A stretch of 64,000 nucleotides of DNA from assembly GCA_002474345.1 (NCBI GenBank), contig DKQD01000168.1:20617-84616 (forward strand). Direction: 5' to 3'. Positions within the stretch are counted from its first letter, which is position 1. Every line of letters starts with the position of its first letter. The notes under the pieces were generated by a model. The model saw only the letters and a program-made list of their open reading frames with translations. It made no database searches and had not been told where the DNA came from. A program made the position numbers and the translations under genes. This DNA is from Bacteriovoracaceae bacterium UBA7317 (GTDB taxonomy: Bacteria > Bdellovibrionota > Bacteriovoracia > Bacteriovoracales > Bacteriovoracaceae). This document shows, in pieces, positions 17,975-26,548 of this stretch.

Positions 17975-18517
17975 TTAAAAAAGTTCGTAGTTGCGGTTGA
18001 ATGTAAAGAGGATCTGATTATTTATTGGCGTGCTCGTTTTAACCAATTTATCATCTGGAAAACTGATCATATGAAACTGAAGGTGGAGGGTTGTTTTAGC
18101 GCCGATGTCATTAGAAATCATAAAGACAGGCCCGCTCCCCTTTGTATAAGGTTCAGCTGCTCCCACATAATTGAATGAGGCGCCAACTCCATAGCCTAAA
18201 GAGACCTTTTGCATCATAAAAAGGTTGGCCCTGTAGCCTGCTAATAATGCTGAGTGAATAATGTTGGCGGCATTCATGGAGGCGAAGGCAAAAGAGTATC
18301 CGTAAATAAATCCCAGGCTAAAATTGTCAAGAATGGAGAAGTCTATTTGAACCTCTCCTGTCGCCCCAAACCCCATATCGTAGACATGAGAGCCAGATGA
18401 AGAACTCCCTAGACTAAGAGTTCCGCCTAGGCCTGGAGAGACCACAAGAGTTTTCCCATAGGAAAAATTAAGGGAGGTAAAAAAGAGTAATAAGGTTAAA
18501 ATTAAAATCTTTTTCAA
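17975..18517 (-). CDS. Probable outer-membrane beta-barrel protein
   Basis: A TTG start has AGGA six bases upstream. Residues 1-22 form a signal peptide (MKKILILTLLLFFTSLNFSYG). The mature chain has strand-like glycine-rich segments (GFGATGEVQIDFSILDNFSL, LGYGVGASFNYVGA) and ends NQILFTFNRNYELF with a terminal Phe. It lies 8 bases downstream of the preceding minus-strand gene at 18526-19059, so the two are almost certainly one operon. No enzymatic motif is present. Confidence 0.7.
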   Translation of the reverse strand: MKKILILTLLLFFTSLNFSYGKTLVVSPGLGGTLSLGSSSSGSHVYDMGFGATGEVQIDFSILDNFSLGFIYGYSFAFASMNAANIIHSALLAGYRANLFMMQKVSLGYGVGASFNYVGAAEPYTKGSGPVFMISNDIGAKTTLHLQFHMISFPDDKLVKTSTPINNQILFTFNRNYELF

Positions 18518-18525
18518 AGTTATTC

Positions 18526-19059
18526 CTAAATCGTTAAGACGGCCCCGGCCTTAAGGATATGAGTTGTTGATTCACTGGCCCCAAAACTATAGCCGATGTA
18601 AACATCATCAAAAAGACCAAAGCCTCCGAGTATACTATAATTTAAAGTAACAACCGGTACGATGGCGCTAAAAGTATCCCAAATAGATAACCCGCCTCCG
18701 ATTAAAAGTTTGTTTCCAAGGAAGCTGGTATTAAAGAGAAGTTCGTTTGTTAAGGCGCCAAAGTTTTCATGATAGCCTTTGTAAAATCCAAGGGATGTAT
18801 GAAACTCAACCCCCATGCCAAAAAGGCTTTCTGTGGGAATAAAGCCAAGTTCACCAGTTAAAGTGTCCCCCACATCATTAGTTGCATAAAGACTGGAGAG
18901 TTTAATTTTGGGGGCATCCACCAATAAGACATTTAGGCCCGTGAAAAGAATGGTTTCTATAAGGAGGAAAGACTTAGAGCTTTCTGTTGTATACCCCTTC
19001 TTAGCAGGAAGAGAAAAAAGAGTTAAGAAGGTCATGAGGCATATTAAATTTTTTTTCAT
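18526..19059 (-). CDS. Probable envelope or outer-membrane protein
   Basis: The 177-residue product has a signal peptide (MKKNLICLMTFLTLFSLPAKKG). Gly/Thr/Tyr-rich strand-like segments follow (LTGELGFIPTESLFGMGVEF, LIGGGLSIWDTF, VYIGYSFGASESTTHIL). It is the first gene of a two-gene operon with the barrel protein 8 bases downstream. The start is supported by TAGGT just upstream. Its function is unknown. Confidence 0.65.
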   Translation of the reverse strand: MKKNLICLMTFLTLFSLPAKKGYTTESSKSFLLIETILFTGLNVLLVDAPKIKLSSLYATNDVGDTLTGELGFIPTESLFGMGVEFHTSLGFYKGYHENFGALTNELLFNTSFLGNKLLIGGGLSIWDTFSAIVPVVTLNYSILGGFGLFDDVYIGYSFGASESTTHILKAGAVLTI

Positions 19060-19174
19060 ACCTAATGGTTTGACTTATTTTACAAACTTGCAAGTAAATA
19101 AAGAGGTCTTATGACTATTTTTTTTATTTGGATTTTATTTTTATTTTTAAAATTAATTGTCTAATATTTTATTT

Positions 19175-20020
19175 ATGAAAAAACTAATTGGATTCATTGT
19201 TTTAGCGTTTTTTGTTTTCTCTTGCGGTAAAGGGATAGCTCCCGATGAGACCTACCTCTCAAAGAGAATTATGGTCTTCGGAGTGGGTATCTATGCCACA
19301 GGTACAGTGGACGACGATAAGATTATAAGGGCGGCCAATGTTATGGCCCAGTATTTGGACAATGATGAAAATGGTGCTGTTGATGATGCTAATGTGGTTA
19401 ATAAACTCATTGAAAATAAAGCTTGTGTTGTTATAACACCAGATGCCGATTCTCCTGTCTTTCCTCCAAGTATCCCATGTAATTACTACCAAGACCTCTA
19501 CGAGAATGAGATCAAGGTTAATGGCTCCTCCCCTTCAGAGGGCTTTGATGCGACTCTTGAAGAAGTCCTCCATCTGATTTCTCATCACGGCTATGCTTAT
19601 GCTTACCCGGAAGTATTTGGAATGATTTCTTATGGTGAAAATAGTGGAAGTGCTATGACGAATGCTATGGATGCAGCGAGGGGGGGCTTTAGCAATTCGA
19701 TTCCCGACTCTTATCCTTCAGAAGCTTGGTACACCTATAAAGATGATACTTGTAATTATATTTGCCAGGCGAGTGAATACTTTTATTGGTCCCTCACAAC
19801 AAAATTGGGGCTTCAGGAGTATTCTGGGCGTTCAGACGAATTTGCTGACGAGTGGAAGGTCACGAGCTCCACAAATTTTGCCTCAAAAGATACTGAAATG
19901 AACGCCATTTTAAGTAAAACGGGGGCCTACTCCGGCTATTCTTATGAGATACCTGATGCTTCTCCAGATACAAACTACACCCCAACTAATTTTAGTGTGG
20001 AAACAGTTAGCAGACCCTAA
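19175..20020 (+). CDS. Lipoprotein with Ca-loop-like and EExxH-type motifs
   Basis: The ATG at 19175 begins the lipoprotein signal MKKLIGFIVLAFFVFSCGK with its lipobox Cys near residue 17; a TTG six codons upstream has no ribosome binding site. Two motifs stand out. QYLDNDENGAVDDANVV resembles an EF-hand/dockerin calcium loop (DxDxNGxxDD). TLEEVLHLISHHGYAYAYP contains Glu-Glu-x-x-His with two further His, suggesting a metal site. The mature C-terminal half holds several Cys and ends with a Pro/Thr-rich tail. I recall similar uncharacterised secreted proteins in marine microbes but know no function. A terminator overlaps its stop codon. Confidence 0.75.
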   Translation: MKKLIGFIVLAFFVFSCGKGIAPDETYLSKRIMVFGVGIYATGTVDDDKIIRAANVMAQYLDNDENGAVDDANVVNKLIENKACVVITPDADSPVFPPSIPCNYYQDLYENEIKVNGSSPSEGFDATLEEVLHLISHHGYAYAYPEVFGMISYGENSGSAMTNAMDAARGGFSNSIPDSYPSEAWYTYKDDTCNYICQASEYFYWSLTTKLGLQEYSGRSDEFADEWKVTSSTNFASKDTEMNAILSKTGAYSGYSYEIPDASPDTNYTPTNFSVETVSRP

Positions 20021-20044
20021 GGTCCGCTAACAATAGGACCTTTT
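20019..20044. terminator. Bidirectional terminator between convergent genes
   Basis: AAGGTCC pairs with GGACCTT across a 10-base loop, followed by TT on the plus strand. It overlaps the stop codon of the lipoprotein gene and the end of metE on the opposite strand. Confidence 0.6.
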
Positions 20045-22313
20045 AAAGTTCTCTAAGTTCTTTGGCCGCTTCAACCATTTTGTAAAGGCTTGCCGTAACT
20101 TCTTTCCACCCCCTTGTTTTTAAACCACAATCGGGGTTAACCCATAATTGATCTGAGTTTAAGTACTCCTTTGCTTTTGTAAGCAGTTCTTTCATTTCAT
20201 CTTTTGTAGGAACTCTTGGTGAGTGGATGTCATAGACCCCGGGTCCTATACCACTTGGGTATTGGAAGTTTTTAAATGCCTCTAATAATTCCATTTGAGA
20301 GCGGCTGGTTTCAATTGAAATAACATCAGCATCGAGAGCAGCAATATTATCGATAATGTCATTAAATTCGCTATAACACATATGGGTATGAATTTGGGTT
20401 TCATCTTTAATGCCTGAAGAGCAAAGCCTAAAGGATTGGATAGACCAATTAAAATATTCACTCCATTTAGAGCTTTTCAAGGGCATCGCCTCTTTTAAGG
20501 CGGGTTCATCAATTTGAATAATTTTTATCCCAGCATCTTCGAGATCATTGACTTCATCCCTTAAAACAAGGGCCATTTGCTTACTGACTTGATCGTAAGG
20601 AATATCGTTCCTGACAAAAGACCATTTTAACATCGTCACAGGTCCTGTCAGCATTCCTTTGACCGGCTTTTTTGTCAAAGATTGGGCATAAGAACTCCAA
20701 CCAACGGTCATCGGGGAAGTCCTTTTAAGGTCTCCATAAATAATAGGTGGTTTCACACAGCGAGAGCCATAGCTTTGAACCCACCCATTGATTGTAAAGG
20801 CAAAGCCTTCAATGAGTTCTCCAAAATATTCAACCATATCATTTCTTTCAAACTCACCATGTACTAAAACATCAAGGCCCAAGTCTTCTTGAATTTTAAG
20901 AGTCTCTTGAGTTTTTTCTCGGATAAAGTTCGTATATTCCTGGAGGGGGATTTTTCCCTTTTTGAATGAAGACCTCATCGTTCGAACTTCTTTCGTTTGA
21001 GGGAAAGAACCAATTGTTGTCGTAGGAAACTTAGGAAGTCCCAATGCTTTCTCTTGTGTTAGTTTTCTCTTTTTAAATTCGGATTTTCTTTTAAGCATAG
21101 TCCCGGTTATTTTTGAGACTTTCTCTTTTACTTCAATCCGGTTCACCTTTAATGAGTTTTTTTTCGATCTCATGGCATAATCATTAATCCTTAAAAGCTG
21201 TTCAACACTTTTAATACCTTTTTTAAAATAATCTTTAATAATAGAAACTTCTTCCAGTTTTTGAACAGAAAAGGATAACCAGTTTTTAATTTCCTGGTCG
21301 ATCTTTTTTTCAAAGTTCAAGTCATAGGGGCTGTGAAGAAGAGAACAGCTTGTCGATAGCCATACATTCTCATTGCAAAGTGAAGGTAAAACTTCATTTA
21401 TTTTGGCAATGGATTGGGCCAAGTGGTTCCTCCAAATATTTCTTCCATCGACAATGCCTAGTGAGACAACCTTTTCTTTGAGGTCTATACTCTTTATTGA
21501 TTCAAGGTTGTTTGTGCCAGCACACAGGTCAAAATGAATGGCATCAACTTCTAAAAGAGGAAAGAGCTTACTATTTTGTCCATAATCTTCAAAGTAGGAT
21601 GTTAAAAAGAGCTTGACCCCGCCTTTTTTGGAGGAGAGTTGTTTGTAAGAATAAATCAATGCCTTTTTTTCGTCTTCTTTTAAGTCTAGGGATAATATGG
21701 GTTCATCAAACTGAATCCAACTGGCCCCTTCCTTTTCCAAATCGTTTATAATTTTTTGGTAGAGAGGAAGAACCTTATCTAAGTGAACCAATGTGGATTC
21801 TTCTTCAAATTTATTTTTTCCCAATAGTAAAAATGTTAAAGGACCTATAAAAACAGGTCTGGTATTGAATAAAAGTTTTTTAGATTCAGTATATTCTCTT
21901 AAATACTTATAAGATTTAATGGAAAACTTCTGGTTTTTGGAAAACTCTGGAACGATATAGTGATAGTTGGTATCAAACCATTTAGTCATTTCCATAGCGG
22001 TAACATCTTTGTCCCCTCTGGCCATTTGAAAATAAGTTTTGAGGTCCACTTCCTTTCCCTTAAAATTGTATCTTTCAGGAATGGCGCCTAGAGTGCAAGA
22101 CATATCGAGCATTTGATCATAAAAGGAAAAGTCATTGCTGGTTAAATAGTCTATTCTTGCTCGTTTTTGAAGGAGTAAATGCTCCCTCCTTAAATGGGCG
22201 GCCACTTTTTGAAGCTCGGGTTCATCAATCTCACCCCTCCAAAATTTTTCAACCGCAAACTTTAATTCTCTTTTCTTTCCAATTCTAGGAAAGCCTAAAA
22301 TAGTAGATTTCAT
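20043..22313 (-). CDS. metE: Cobalamin-independent methionine synthase
   Basis: The 756-residue length matches MetE (5-methyltetrahydropteroyltriglutamate:homocysteine methyltransferase). The N-terminal domain begins STILGFPRIGKKRELKFAVEKFW. The C-terminal catalytic barrel starts about residue 430 (FPTTTIGSFPQTKEVR). The zinc ligands are visible in QIHTHMCYSEFND (His and Cys) and NPDCGLKTRGW (Cys). QIDEPALKEAMP is the conserved acid segment. It catalyses the last step of methionine synthesis in the cytoplasm without B12. GGAGG lies six bases before the ATG. A cobalamin riboswitch lies 180-340 bases upstream on the same strand, so expression should be repressed when B12 is available. This implies the cell also has B12 uptake or synthesis and usually a MetH. 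Confidence 0.97.
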   Translation of the reverse strand: MKSTILGFPRIGKKRELKFAVEKFWRGEIDEPELQKVAAHLRREHLLLQKRARIDYLTSNDFSFYDQMLDMSCTLGAIPERYNFKGKEVDLKTYFQMARGDKDVTAMEMTKWFDTNYHYIVPEFSKNQKFSIKSYKYLREYTESKKLLFNTRPVFIGPLTFLLLGKNKFEEESTLVHLDKVLPLYQKIINDLEKEGASWIQFDEPILSLDLKEDEKKALIYSYKQLSSKKGGVKLFLTSYFEDYGQNSKLFPLLEVDAIHFDLCAGTNNLESIKSIDLKEKVVSLGIVDGRNIWRNHLAQSIAKINEVLPSLCNENVWLSTSCSLLHSPYDLNFEKKIDQEIKNWLSFSVQKLEEVSIIKDYFKKGIKSVEQLLRINDYAMRSKKNSLKVNRIEVKEKVSKITGTMLKRKSEFKKRKLTQEKALGLPKFPTTTIGSFPQTKEVRTMRSSFKKGKIPLQEYTNFIREKTQETLKIQEDLGLDVLVHGEFERNDMVEYFGELIEGFAFTINGWVQSYGSRCVKPPIIYGDLKRTSPMTVGWSSYAQSLTKKPVKGMLTGPVTMLKWSFVRNDIPYDQVSKQMALVLRDEVNDLEDAGIKIIQIDEPALKEAMPLKSSKWSEYFNWSIQSFRLCSSGIKDETQIHTHMCYSEFNDIIDNIAALDADVISIETSRSQMELLEAFKNFQYPSGIGPGVYDIHSPRVPTKDEMKELLTKAKEYLNSDQLWVNPDCGLKTRGWKEVTASLYKMVEAAKELREL

Positions 22314-22489
22314 TTTTAACCTCCAAAGATAAAATTAAATAACTTCATTAACTTCATTAAATGAAATTAAATCCAAAAGTTTATAGATCTATGGCCTTTG
22401 TTTTTAAATTTTTGAAAACAAGAAATAGCAAAGGCTTAAAGAACAACTTTTAAAAGTGAAATAGATGTTAAAGTGATGAGTTACTTAAC

Positions 22490-22650
22490 TTGTGACAAAG
22501 ATATTCATGCAGTTCCTCCTCGGGTAAGTTGATGTGATTGACTTACTAGGATCGGGCTTAGTTAATTTTAACAATACCGTTGCGGGACAGCGCTGGATTT
22601 GAACCAGACTTCACTAGCGTAATCAATTTTACCAATACTAGTTTTTCTGT
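22490..22650 (-). promoter_or_regulatory. Cobalamin riboswitch (AdoCbl-type) upstream of metE
   Basis: Read on the minus strand, the region carries the conserved core in order. GAAGTCTGGTTCAAATCC is followed by AGCGCTGTCCCGCAACGGT (22573-22592), the P3-P6 junction and B12-box region, and later by AAGCCCGATCC. These correspond to the class-defining GGTTCGAATCC, GCACTGCCCCCGCAACGG and AGTCCGAAGACC elements. A TATAAC -10-like box sits just upstream at about 22655. The long 170-base leader after the aptamer could hold the expression platform; I see only a 7-bp stem (GCCTTTG with CAAAGGC) there, with no clear terminator. Edges are approximate. Confidence 0.9.
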
Positions 22651-22697
22651 CGTTATAAGACAAATAAAAACTTAAAATTTATAAAAAAATAGTTGCT

Positions 22698-24401
22698 TTA
22701 AAAAATTAGGCCATCCAAAATTATTTTAAAGTCTCTTTCAAAATAACTTTTCGAGGATTTTTCTAAAGAGTCATAAGAGTAGGTGATGGTAATAAGCTTT
22801 CCTTTTTTGTAAATTGAAAGAGCTATTGTTCTCACAGGAAAGAGTGTAAGAAAATTCCACTCAATAGTACTTTTCAAAACTTTAGTTTGGTCTTTTAAAT
22901 GGATGACCTCGTTTTTAACAAGCCTAACGTTGTCACCAGCTTTTTTAAAATTTTCCTTTATTATGCCGCCGTTTTTTTCAAGCGGAACACCTTTAGAGAT
23001 AGAATCGAGATTAATAGAGATACGGGCACCCATGGGGGTAGTTAACGCCATAATTTCTTGATCAGTCATTAGTTTTGATTGTGTACTTCCTACGGGAAAA
23101 TCTAAGCTAAAGGAAGGTGAGTCGGCTCTTTTAAAAACATTTTTTCTAGTGAGGCCTTCATTTTGGGAAAGCCAAATAAAAGGCCTTTCTCTTTTTGCAT
23201 GACTAATTAGGGAATTAAATTTTTGATGAATCCCCTTATTTTCTTTAAGCGAAGAGTTGGATATAACAGAAGGGAGAATATATTCATCGAGAAGGGCCTT
23301 AGGAATAAAGTTTTTTCCTTTTTCTATGGGGAGGTGGCTTGTAAAGACAACAACCATATTCCTGTCAGGAATTATGTAGATAAACTGGCCCATAAAACCC
23401 ACGGCCATATAATAATTTTCGCTTGGTTCTTTTTTTGAAAATGTAAAGTTCCATCTATTACGCCACAGCTTATCAAGCCTATACATAGCAGGTCCATTCC
23501 ACCACTGATAACCATAGTTTTGATAGAGGTCTGATTCTAAGTGCGTTTTTGTTGATGCCTCAATCCATTTTTTAGAAATAATTTGTTTGTCTTCCCATTT
23601 GCCCTTGTTAAGGTAGAGAAGGCCAAACTTTGCCATATCTCTTGGTCTCATATGCATACCACCCCAACCAATATGTGTTCCCCTTGGGTCAAGCTTCCAC
23701 TTAATATTAGATTTTGAAATCCCAAGAGGGTTGAAAAGATATTTTTGGGCAAAGTCCTGAGGTTTCTTTCGAGTCGCCTTAAATAAAAGAGCAGAAATTA
23801 AATAACTAACGCCGTTACTATAATTAAATTTTTTACCAGGGGGACTCTCAAGGGGGAGGTCTAAAAGATACTGGACCCAGTCTTCCTGGCCCCTCATTTT
23901 AATAAGACCTTTCCATTTATACCGCCAATTGTCCTCGGTTTTAAGGCCTGAACTCATCATAAGTAAATGTTCTAAGGTGAGGTCTTTTAATCGACTTTTA
24001 TTTTTTGAGGAAAGCTTTTGGGGAAAAAAATCAATAACTTTTGCGTTTACGCTTTTTATATACCCCTTATCAATAGCAATTCCAACAAGAGCAGAGAGGA
24101 TGCTTTTTGTGACTGAATGGATGATATGTTTTTTTTCCTTTTTATAGGGATATTTATAGTAATCTGTAACTAAAAAGCCATTTCTAATAATGGAGATGTT
24201 ATCAATTTTATAATTTTCCTTCTTAAGAAGTTGAAGCATTGCAGTTAATTTCTTAGAGTCCATTCCTTGTTTTTCAGGTGTCGATTCCTTCCAGGTTTTG
24301 GTTGGCCAATAAGAGGGGCTGCGAGGGCCTTTTTTTAATAGTGGTGGTTTTGTTTGACAGGAGATTAAAAGAAAGAGAAGAAAAAACTGTACTCTCAGCA
24401 T
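22698..24401 (-). CDS. Serine hydrolase, class C beta-lactamase family, lipoprotein
   Basis: The signal LRVQFFLLFLLISCQTK has a lipobox Cys near residue 15. The beta-lactamase/transpeptidase-like domain (about 40-390) carries the SxxK nucleophile in HSVTKSILSALVG and the YxN motif in NYSNGVSYL. These proteins act as esterases, peptidases or DD-carboxypeptidases rather than true beta-lactamases. After about residue 390 there is an extra domain of about 175 residues (from SLKENKGIHQKF) with no recognised motif. It is separated from metE by the riboswitch, so it is transcribed independently or ends within that region. AAAGG lies 10 bases before the start. Confidence 0.88.
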   Translation of the reverse strand: MLRVQFFLLFLLISCQTKPPLLKKGPRSPSYWPTKTWKESTPEKQGMDSKKLTAMLQLLKKENYKIDNISIIRNGFLVTDYYKYPYKKEKKHIIHSVTKSILSALVGIAIDKGYIKSVNAKVIDFFPQKLSSKNKSRLKDLTLEHLLMMSSGLKTEDNWRYKWKGLIKMRGQEDWVQYLLDLPLESPPGKKFNYSNGVSYLISALLFKATRKKPQDFAQKYLFNPLGISKSNIKWKLDPRGTHIGWGGMHMRPRDMAKFGLLYLNKGKWEDKQIISKKWIEASTKTHLESDLYQNYGYQWWNGPAMYRLDKLWRNRWNFTFSKKEPSENYYMAVGFMGQFIYIIPDRNMVVVFTSHLPIEKGKNFIPKALLDEYILPSVISNSSLKENKGIHQKFNSLISHAKRERPFIWLSQNEGLTRKNVFKRADSPSFSLDFPVGSTQSKLMTDQEIMALTTPMGARISINLDSISKGVPLEKNGGIIKENFKKAGDNVRLVKNEVIHLKDQTKVLKSTIEWNFLTLFPVRTIALSIYKKGKLITITYSYDSLEKSSKSYFERDFKIILDGLIF

Positions 24402-24497
24402 ATTCTTATGACCTTTAGAAGCTGTTAATAAAAGCAGAAAGCATTTTAAAGAATATCAAGAAACGAGATAGGTTGGCCAACTTGGGAAAGATAAATG

Positions 24498-25709
24498 TTA
24501 TAACCCATTTTTTCGTATCCACTTCTCATTAGGGGATTTAGGCCTGTAGTTTTTACGGGTTAATTTTTCCATGTAGTCCGTTATCTCTCCATCAACTAAC
24601 CAGTTCTTCTTTGACCAAACTTGCTTTTGTCTTTTAATATATGCTGTTCTGCAAATAGGGTTAATGACCTGCCTTGAAACTGGCAAAAAATGATAGGGAA
24701 ATTGGTCTTTAATAAAATCCACGGCCGATATGCAATAGTCTAACCTTAGAGGTGGCGTAAAGTCTCTTTTATATTTATTTTGTAAATTTAAAATCCTCTT
24801 TTTTATTTTATCGGCCATAACCCTTGAGTAGGGATAAGAGTAATTTATTGTTTCGTCCCAAGCAGGACTTATATAATCCTTGAAATCAAATGAATGTTTC
24901 TCATTCATCACCCATTTATTGTTTACACATTTTACGTATGGACCTTTAGGACGGGTTGTTTTTACGTAAGGAGTTTTTCCATCTTCATCAATAAGGTTAT
25001 CCCAAAAAACCATCCCCATCATATTGGCGGCCAAATCACCATAGGAAAAAATACCTGATGCTTTTAACCCTAAGATTGTATTTTCCAGCCAATAACCATG
25101 GTCAACGGCTTTTTGCAACTCTTTGTAATCCTCTTTTGTCCTTAAATGGTATTCGTAACCTTGTCCTATCCAGTGACCAAATTTATCACTACCAATAATG
25201 AGGTTAAAAGTTTTTCCAAACCTCTTGTATTCAACTCTTACAACGTTTCCTAGCACAAATTTCATAGGAATAGATTCTTTCCAGGTAATATCCTGATAGA
25301 TTGACAGCTTTCTTTTTGTATTCATAACGGGAAATTTAAATTTACCAGACTTGTCTTTTCCTTTATTGATAGAGGTTTCTAAAACACCTCCCCATCCAAA
25401 ACTCATGCTAGGTTTATATTTATCTCCGGAAGGAAAGACAACCGGAACATTGGAAGATAATTTTTGAACCATCGAAAATTTAAGTCTTTTGATACTGCAC
25501 TTTTTAATAATTCTTTTATTGGCAGCCTTAACGGCTTTTCTCATTTGAAAACGGACAAATTTATTTAAAGCTGGATAAGAGTTTGGAAGCTTCATTATTT
25601 TATCGTAGTCAGTTAATGAGTCAATTTCACTACTATGGGCCGTGTTTCCCAAACTCAATGTAAATAAAATGATTGATTTAATGAAAGTAAGAAAATATTT
25701 TGAAAACAT
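24498..25709 (-). CDS. Exported protein of unknown function
   Basis: The ATG at 25709 is favoured because GAGG lies six bases upstream; a TTG four codons earlier overlaps it. The N-terminus MFSKYFLTFIKSIILFTLSLGNTAHS is a signal peptide. The mature part of about 380 residues is basic and rich in aromatic residues. A conserved-looking core contains IGSDKFGHWIGQGYEYHL and, 40 residues later, GIFSYGDLAANMMGMVFWDNL. That arrangement (SDKxxHxxG followed by YGDLxAN) is reminiscent of uncharacterised DUF2279-like envelope proteins, but I am not sure. A Pro/Tyr-rich C-terminal half with several Cys (LDYCISAV, INPICRTAY) follows. No enzyme assignment is possible. Confidence 0.7.
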   Translation of the reverse strand: MFSKYFLTFIKSIILFTLSLGNTAHSSEIDSLTDYDKIMKLPNSYPALNKFVRFQMRKAVKAANKRIIKKCSIKRLKFSMVQKLSSNVPVVFPSGDKYKPSMSFGWGGVLETSINKGKDKSGKFKFPVMNTKRKLSIYQDITWKESIPMKFVLGNVVRVEYKRFGKTFNLIIGSDKFGHWIGQGYEYHLRTKEDYKELQKAVDHGYWLENTILGLKASGIFSYGDLAANMMGMVFWDNLIDEDGKTPYVKTTRPKGPYVKCVNNKWVMNEKHSFDFKDYISPAWDETINYSYPYSRVMADKIKKRILNLQNKYKRDFTPPLRLDYCISAVDFIKDQFPYHFLPVSRQVINPICRTAYIKRQKQVWSKKNWLVDGEITDYMEKLTRKNYRPKSPNEKWIRKNGL

Positions 25710-25846
25710 CTTATACCTCAAAATAAATAACAGGACTTGAGGTCTTATCGGAAATTAGGAAATATCTCTTGAAAGTTTTATATTAAATTAGGAGGCTAAA
25801 AGTTGTTTGAAAACTATTAAAATCTTCTTTAAAATTTGTATTAAAT

Positions 25847-25876
25847 AAAAAAGGCTTCTGTAAAGAAGCCTTTTTT
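25847..25876. terminator. Bidirectional rho-independent terminator
   Basis: GGCTTC and GAAGCC form the core of a 12-bp stem extended by A6/T6, with a 6-base loop TGTAAA. A T-tract lies on each strand. It ends 23 bases after the lipocalin stop codon on the minus strand. Confidence 0.9.
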
Positions 25877-25899
25877 AGAAATATTTAATTGAATAGCTA

Positions 25900-26430
25900 T
25901 TATTTAAGCTTTGAAAACCTTAGCTTTTTAACTGGGTAACCAAGTTCTTTAGCATAACTCACATATTCATTGTAAAGTTCTCTTGGCATGGAAAGAGTTT
26001 TTGACATAATCCAAAGGTCGCTTCTTCCTCTTCCACCAACCATAACATATTGATAGTCATCATCAATTTTAATAATGTTGTAGTCGGCCTTAACTCTAAA
26101 AAGCCTTGTGAAAAAGCTGTTAAAGCTTACTTCAAGTTCAGAGTTTGTTTCAAAGTTAACAATCTTTGCCTGACCAGAAATAGTCGATGTTTTATTTCTT
26201 TTTTTATAACAAGTGTTTAAAAGTGAGATTTCTTCTTCGCTTACAATTTTGTACTCAGCTGTTTGAAGAAGGCACTTTCTGTTAAAAAATTGTGGGAGTG
26301 AGGAAATTGTGTACCATTTTCCAACAAAGCTTTCTACGTCTACGATTTTTTTTGTATGAACAGGTCCCTTTGAAGCTAGAGCTGCTGGCAAGCTAAAAAC
26401 AACCATGAATGCCAATAATAAGTTTTTCAT
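25900..26430 (-). CDS. Lipocalin (Blc-like), secreted
   Basis: The ATG at 26430 has AGGAGA five bases upstream and begins a signal peptide (MKNLLLAFMVVFSLPAALAS); an upstream in-frame ATG lacks both. The mature protein of about 155 residues carries the lipocalin signature VGKWYTISSLP (GxW). Alternating strands follow, including ISLLNTCYKKRN and an ADYNIIKIDDDYQYVMVGG segment with the WIMSKT motif typical of Blc/apolipoprotein D-type bacterial lipocalins. Unlike Blc of E. coli, no lipobox Cys follows the signal, so it is probably periplasmic and soluble. Lipocalins of this type bind lipids or lysophospholipids. Divergent from the 7TM-DISM kinase gene. Confidence 0.9.
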   Translation of the reverse strand: MKNLLLAFMVVFSLPAALASKGPVHTKKIVDVESFVGKWYTISSLPQFFNRKCLLQTAEYKIVSEEEISLLNTCYKKRNKTSTISGQAKIVNFETNSELEVSFNSFFTRLFRVKADYNIIKIDDDYQYVMVGGRGRSDLWIMSKTLSMPRELYNEYVSYAKELGYPVKKLRFSKLK

Positions 26431-26548
26431 AATGTCTCCTGAAATGAAAAAATAATTTCTGTTGCACTCTTTATATAGGATGAAATGCATGAAAGGACGT
26501 AGACATAAGTTAGACATGCTTATGCTAGTAATTACTGTGGCTTAGAGA

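Noticed and set aside
17971-17978. GTCGATTA near the end of a barrel-protein gene
   Set aside because: It lies at the 3' end of a minus-strand gene with no plus-strand gene following; probably chance.
19680-19686. G7 run in the lipoprotein gene
   Set aside because: Explained by Arg-Gly-Gly codons AGG-GGG-GGC; seven-base runs occur more than once here, so it is weak evidence for phase variation.
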